64,000 nucleotides of DNA from Gudongella oleilytica (GTDB lineage Bacteria > Bacillota > Clostridia > Tissierellales > Tissierellaceae). The DNA is taken from positions 682,001-746,000 of the forward strand of contig NZ_CP035130.1 in the NCBI RefSeq assembly GCF_004101785.1, given 5' to 3'. The number at the start of each line of letters is the position of its first letter. The first letter of the stretch is position 1. The translations under genes were made by a program, and so were the position numbers. Below the pieces are notes generated by a model. It was not told the DNA's origin. It made no database searches and saw nothing but the letters and a program-made list of their open reading frames with translations. This document shows, piece after piece, positions 60,726-64,000 of this stretch.

Positions 60726-61223
60726 ATGAGAGAACATTTTTTTGTGGATGCGGAAGAGGTGTTGAATGATATACAAGATGGCCGGGCTTTCCTTGTTGCC
60801 AGGAAGGATGACAAGGTCAATGTAATGCAGATAGGATGGGGATTTTTAGGTTTTATGTGGAATCATTCCCATATGATGGTCGCCGTTAGGCCGACAAGGT
60901 ATACCTATGAGTTATTGAAGGATGCAGATGAATTTGTCGTAAGTATCCCCCATAAAGGGAAAATGAAGGAAGAGCTTAGGATCTGCGGCACAAAATCTGG
61001 CAGGGACATCGATAAAATCAATGAATGCGGTTTTAAGATGATCGAAGGCTCAAAGGTGTCTGTACCCCATATTGGCGACTGCAAAATAAGCTATGAGTGC
61101 AAGGTTGATTATAAGGCTCAACTGGATCCTGAAAAGCTTGCTCCCTCGATCAATAGAGGAAGCTATCCTCAGGGCGATCACCATTTGATCCTGATGGGAA
61201 GGATCGTGGAAATTCATAAATAA
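60726..61223 (+). CDS. Flavin reductase-like FMN-binding protein
   Basis: A 165-residue split-barrel flavoprotein. The FMN part is GRAFLVARKDDKVNVMQIGW, VRPTRYTYELLKDADEFVVS and IPHKGKMKEELRICGTKSGR. The end HHLILMGRIVEIHK is usual in the flavin reductase family. AGGAGGC is ahead of ATG 60726. It closes the salvage run, 33 bases behind the lyase gene. It may support a redox step on a sulfur compound, but the partner is unknown. Confidence 0.83.
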   Translation: MREHFFVDAEEVLNDIQDGRAFLVARKDDKVNVMQIGWGFLGFMWNHSHMMVAVRPTRYTYELLKDADEFVVSIPHKGKMKEELRICGTKSGRDIDKINECGFKMIEGSKVSVPHIGDCKISYECKVDYKAQLDPEKLAPSINRGSYPQGDHHLILMGRIVEIHK

Positions 61224-61228
61224 AAAGG

Positions 61229-61257
61229 TTGACACAAGCTCCAGGATGGATTAGAAT
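61229..61257 (+). promoter_or_regulatory. Sigma-A promoter of the serine T-box unit
   Basis: TTGACA (61229-61234), 17-base spacer, TAGAAT (61252-61257). Confidence 0.75.
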
Positions 61258-61289
61258 ATCAGTAATATATTTAATGCAGTAAAGCGAGA

Positions 61290-61533
61290 CAAGAGAATAG
61301 TTTTGCGAAAATGGAGATCGTAACCGCAAGTAAGGATAAAGAGAGCCAATGTTTGGTGCGAATTGGTGAATGAAAACGGCGAATCCACTCCTGAGCAGAC
61401 AGGGAAGACCTGTCCGGTCGTAGCGCCGTTACACGCGAAAAGTTCATTCGAAGTCTGGATGATGAATTAAGGTGGCACCGCGCGAGTATACTCCCGCCCT
61501 TGACAATGATATGTCATGGGCAGGAGTTTTTTT
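61290..61533 (+). promoter_or_regulatory. T-box riboswitch, serine-specific (TCC specifier)
   Basis: Stem I has GGAG (near 61312) pairing with CTCC (61388-61391). The 3' side of the specifier loop reads CGAATCCA, with TCC (serine) at 61384-61386. GAGAGCC and GGTGCGAATTGG mark the upper stem. The T-box motif is AAGGTGGCACCGCG (61469-61482). The terminator pairs ACTCCCGCCC with GGGCAGGAGT and has seven T. It should sense uncharged tRNA-Ser and control the serA-like gene. Confidence 0.92.
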
Positions 61534-61564
61534 ATTCTCAAAAATTCTAATAGGAGGGGTCAAA

Positions 61565-62503
61565 ATGAAGGTACTGGTAACTGAAAAAATCGACGGAAGA
61601 GGCATCGAATTGATGAGAAAAAGAGGTTTGCAGGTTGATGAGAAACTGAATCTCGAAAGAAAAGAGCTGTTGGATATCATCGGGAATTATGATGCACTTA
61701 TAGTAAGGAGCGCAACAAAGGTGGATAGAGAGCTTCTTGATTCAGCTTCGAAAATGAAGGTAGTTGGTAGAGCAGGAAACGGTATGGACAATATCGATGT
61801 GAAGTATGCAGTTGAGAGGAAGATAGAGTGTATCAATGCTCCTGATTCAAATTCGATAGCAGCTGCTGAGCACACAATTGCTCTGCTTCTTGCTGTCTGC
61901 AGAAACTTGCCCAAAGGAGACAGCACTCTCAGGGATGGTCTGTGGGAGAGAAGCAGATTGATGGGAGTTGAGCTTTACGATAAAACCGTTGGGATAGTAG
62001 GACTTGGAAGGATCGGGAAAATGGTTGCGGCAAGACTTCAGGCATTTGGGATGAGAACTGTGGCATATGATCCCTTTATACCTGAGTTGGATATGGCAAG
62101 GTTGAATGTGAAAAAGGTAGACACAATAGATGAGCTTATGAAAATATGTGATTTTATCACAGTGCATATGCCAAAGACTAAGGATACCATTGGACTTATA
62201 GGTGAGGAAGAGCTCAAGCTTGCGAAAAAGGATCTTAGGATAATCAACTGCGCAAGAGGTGGTTTGGTAGATGAGAATGCTCTTTATACAGCTCTTGTGG
62301 AAGGCAGGATAGCTGGGGCCGGCATTGATGTGTTTGTCGAGGAGCCTTGTACTGGCAATCCCTTGCTTACGCTTGACAATGTCGTAGCTACTCCACATCT
62401 TGGGGCAAGCACCAGGGAGGCTCAAGTGAAGGCAGGCATAATGACAGCAGAAAAAATAGCGGCGATCCTCCTGGGAGAGGAAGAAATGACAGGAACAAGA
62501 TAA
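61565..62503 (+). CDS. serA: D-3-phosphoglycerate dehydrogenase-type 2-hydroxyacid dehydrogenase
   Basis: A 312-residue D-isomer-specific dehydrogenase. NAD motif VGIVGLGRIGKMVAARLQAF (about residues 140-159). Catalytic Arg in NCARGGLVDENAL, Glu in DVFVEEPCTGNP and His in ATPHLGASTREAQ. It is the short form without ACT or ASB domains. ATG 61565 with GGAGGGG upstream is used. A serine T-box in front supports serA: oxidation of 3-phosphoglycerate, first step of serine synthesis. Confidence 0.92.
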   Translation: MKVLVTEKIDGRGIELMRKRGLQVDEKLNLERKELLDIIGNYDALIVRSATKVDRELLDSASKMKVVGRAGNGMDNIDVKYAVERKIECINAPDSNSIAAAEHTIALLLAVCRNLPKGDSTLRDGLWERSRLMGVELYDKTVGIVGLGRIGKMVAARLQAFGMRTVAYDPFIPELDMARLNVKKVDTIDELMKICDFITVHMPKTKDTIGLIGEEELKLAKKDLRIINCARGGLVDENALYTALVEGRIAGAGIDVFVEEPCTGNPLLTLDNVVATPHLGASTREAQVKAGIMTAEKIAAILLGEEEMTGTR

Positions 62504-62512
62504 GGACACTGG

Positions 62513-62592
62513 GCCACCGGGGACGGTTCTTTTTGGCTGGAGTTTTCTAAAATAATAAACAATTCCTGCCAAAAAGGACCGTCCCCGGTGGC
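62513..62592. repeat. REP-like palindrome of the GGGGACGGTTCTTTTTG class, copy 2
   Basis: GCCACCGGGGACGGTTCTTT at 62513 and on, with the complement ending at 62592, forms a 25-bp stem with one mismatch and a loop of about 30 bases. It lies between converging genes and can end transcription from both sides. It shares the core with 41728-41770. Confidence 0.8.
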
Positions 62593-64000
62593 TTATTTTA
62601 GTCTTCTGTAGAGGGTTCTTAGGCTGATACCCAGTTCTTCAGCGGTTTTGATCTTCCCATTCATATCCCAGCCATTTTTATCCAATGCAGATATGATTAT
62701 CGATGACTCGCTTTTGGATAGCTTAGAACGAAGATCTGACTCTAATTCGCAGTTACTGAATATGCGTGCCGGCAGACTTGTCAGATTTATTCTGGAGGTC
62801 TCCTCCATATTCATAGCATATTCTATTGAATTCTCAAGCTCCCTGACATTCCCTGGCCAGGAGTAGTCCATCATAGCCTCTAAAGCCAGATCATCGATTC
62901 CCAACAATCTTTTTGAAAGCTTTGAGTTCATAGCCTTGATAAAATGGTCGATCAGAATGGGGATGTCTGATTTCCTTTCTCTAAGCGGCGGAAGATGGAT
63001 CGGGACCACATTTAATCTGTAGAACAGATCCTCCCTGAATTTGCCTTCGCTCATCAATAGCTCAAGATCCTGGTTCGTTGCTGCTATTATTCTCACATTC
63101 AACGGGATGTTTGTAATGCTGCCCAGTCTTTGTATAACTCCATCCTGCAGGAATCTCAAGAGCTTAGCCTGGGAATGATGAGGAAGCTCGCCTATCTCAT
63201 CAAGAAAGACTGTCCCATTATTTGCCAATTCAAGTATTCCTGGCTTACCTCTTTTCCTGGCTCCTGTAAATGCTCCCTCCTCGTAACCGAATAGCTCAGA
63301 TTCAAAAAGGCTCTCGGGAATATTTGCGCAATTGACCGGAATAAACGGCTTATTGCTGCGGTTGCTGGTAAAGTGGATCGCTTTTGCTGCTATTTCCTTG
63401 CCGGTACCTGATTCGCCTGTTATAAGGACCGATGAAGGCGACGAGGATATTTTATCTATTATCCTTTTAACCTCCATAAGCTTAGGATCCCGGGTGATTA
63501 TTCTATCAAGATAGCTTGCTGAAGGAGACCTTTTCAGGGCTTCGCCATCCCGTTTATCAAACCGCAGTACATAGCCCTCGATTCCATTTTCAGTTGATAG
63601 CGGAGTAGAGAATACCTCCCCGCTGAATCCTTCAAAGACCAAGCTTTTGCTGGAGGGGTATGACGATCCGAAGATCCAGCCTGAAAACTCCTGTGGAAAT
63701 ATCATTCCAAGACTTTGGGTGTAGAGGTCGCAATACGAGAGAAGCTCCTGTGTGCCGTCATCCCAGTGGAGCAGATATCCATTTCTGTCAATGACCATGT
63801 AATTCATTCCTGATTCCCTGATCAGATGCTCAATTGCCTTGCTTAGGATCCCTGGAGTACTTCTTGCAACTTCATTGTGTGCATACATGGAGATGAGGTT
63901 TGACATATAACCCAGTATCTCCATATATTTATGTAAATTTTCCTCGATCAGGGCATGCCCCTCTTGAGTGAAGGAAGTCATGCTGACAACCCCGATGGGC
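62593..64000 (-). CDS. Sigma-54-dependent transcriptional activator with PAS domain (5' end outside window)
   Basis: The minus-strand frame runs from its stop at 62593-62595 off the right edge. An ATG at 63981 exists, but codons before it (IGVVS) continue the protein, so the true start is beyond the window. In order: end of a sensory domain, a PAS-like part (MNYMVIDRNGYLLHWDDGTQ), AAA+ with Walker A GESGTGKEIAAKA, GAFTGA in EEGAFTGARKRG and Walker B GTVFLDEIGELP, and a Fis-type HTH (KTAEELGISLRTLYRRLK). It likely activates a catabolic operon in response to a small ligand; targets are probably upstream, outside the window. Confidence 0.9.
   Translation of the reverse strand, partial: PIGVVSMTSFTQEGHALIEENLHKYMEILGYMSNLISMYAHNEVARSTPGILSKAIEHLIRESGMNYMVIDRNGYLLHWDDGTQELLSYCDLYTQSLGMIFPQEFSGWIFGSSYPSSKSLVFEGFSGEVFSTPLSTENGIEGYVLRFDKRDGEALKRSPSASYLDRIITRDPKLMEVKRIIDKISSSPSSVLITGESGTGKEIAAKAIHFTSNRSNKPFIPVNCANIPESLFESELFGYEEGAFTGARKRGKPGILELANNGTVFLDEIGELPHHSQAKLLRFLQDGVIQRLGSITNIPLNVRIIAATNQDLELLMSEGKFREDLFYRLNVVPIHLPPLRERKSDIPILIDHFIKAMNSKLSKRLLGIDDLALEAMMDYSWPGNVRELENSIEYAMNMEETSRINLTSLPARIFSNCELESDLRSKLSKSESSIIISALDKNGWDMNGKIKTAEELGISLRTLYRRLK

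Noticed and set aside
61847-62572. 241-codon minus-strand frame
   Set aside because: It lies opposite the serA-like gene, has no ribosome site, and the plus-strand product has all catalytic motifs.

Overview
The window reads as chromosomal DNA of a low-GC, anaerobic Firmicute of the Clostridia (Tissierellales- or Peptostreptococcales-like by gene content; this placement is inference). Supporting features are strong AGGAGG ribosome sites, TTG and GTG starts, two T-box leaders, an NADP secondary alcohol dehydrogenase of the Thermoanaerobacter type, glutamate/formiminoglutamate genes under a sigma-54 promoter, a methionine gamma-lyase and many clostridial insertion sequences. No tRNA, rRNA or CRISPR array was seen.

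Layout. 1-8.4 kb: the end of an AT-rich surface-polysaccharide cluster (nucleotide-sugar enzymes of the CapE/RmlD/WecB type, three glycosyltransferases, a Wzy-like polymerase, a MurJ/Wzx flippase). 8.4-13.7 kb: an IS21-type end remnant and two divergent IS4-group elements built on the same plan, each with a transposase, a small coiled-coil partner and an operator palindrome made from the inner half of its own terminal repeat. 13.7-26.9 kb: an accessory island with a Phd/HARE-HTH pair, an AlbA/Schlafen-like ATP-binding protein, two large serine recombinases joined in one frame, an IetA-IetS-like AAA ATPase/subtilase defence pair, an unknown helical protein and a CoiA-like nuclease. 27-31.7 kb: an arginine T-box and argH-argG-GNAT-M20 deacylase. 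31.7-37.4 kb: a second mobile patch bracketed by a 95-bp direct repeat (93/95 identical), holding an IS1634-type element, an IS66 remnant, an XRE-ImmA-PIN module and a decayed recombinase. 37.5-43.8 kb: an alpha/beta hydrolase, a HigA-type regulator, an IS1380-type element, a secondary alcohol dehydrogenase, a REP-like palindrome and a zone of gene remnants. 43.8-50.5 kb: a sigma-54 promoter and gltS-ftcD-cyclodeaminase-hutD, then a two-component system whose kinase carries an amino-acid-binding domain and whose regulator is NtrC-like. 50.7-55.8 kb: galE, a guanylate-kinase-like gene, two paralogous small zinc-finger-like proteins, and galU with a group II intron just after its terminator. 55.9-64 kb: a DUF2974 hydrolase, a methylthioadenosine/sulfur salvage set, a serine T-box with a serA-like gene, a second REP-like palindrome and a sigma-54 activator running off the right edge.

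The units fit an amino-acid-fermenting anaerobe. T-boxes tie arginine and serine synthesis to tRNA charging. The sigma-54 unit probably senses an external amino acid and switches on glutamate uptake and one-carbon recovery from formiminoglutamate. The mtaD-mtnA-megL-flavoprotein run salvages methylthio compounds. The accessory segments are recombinase- and IS-rich and carry the defence candidates.
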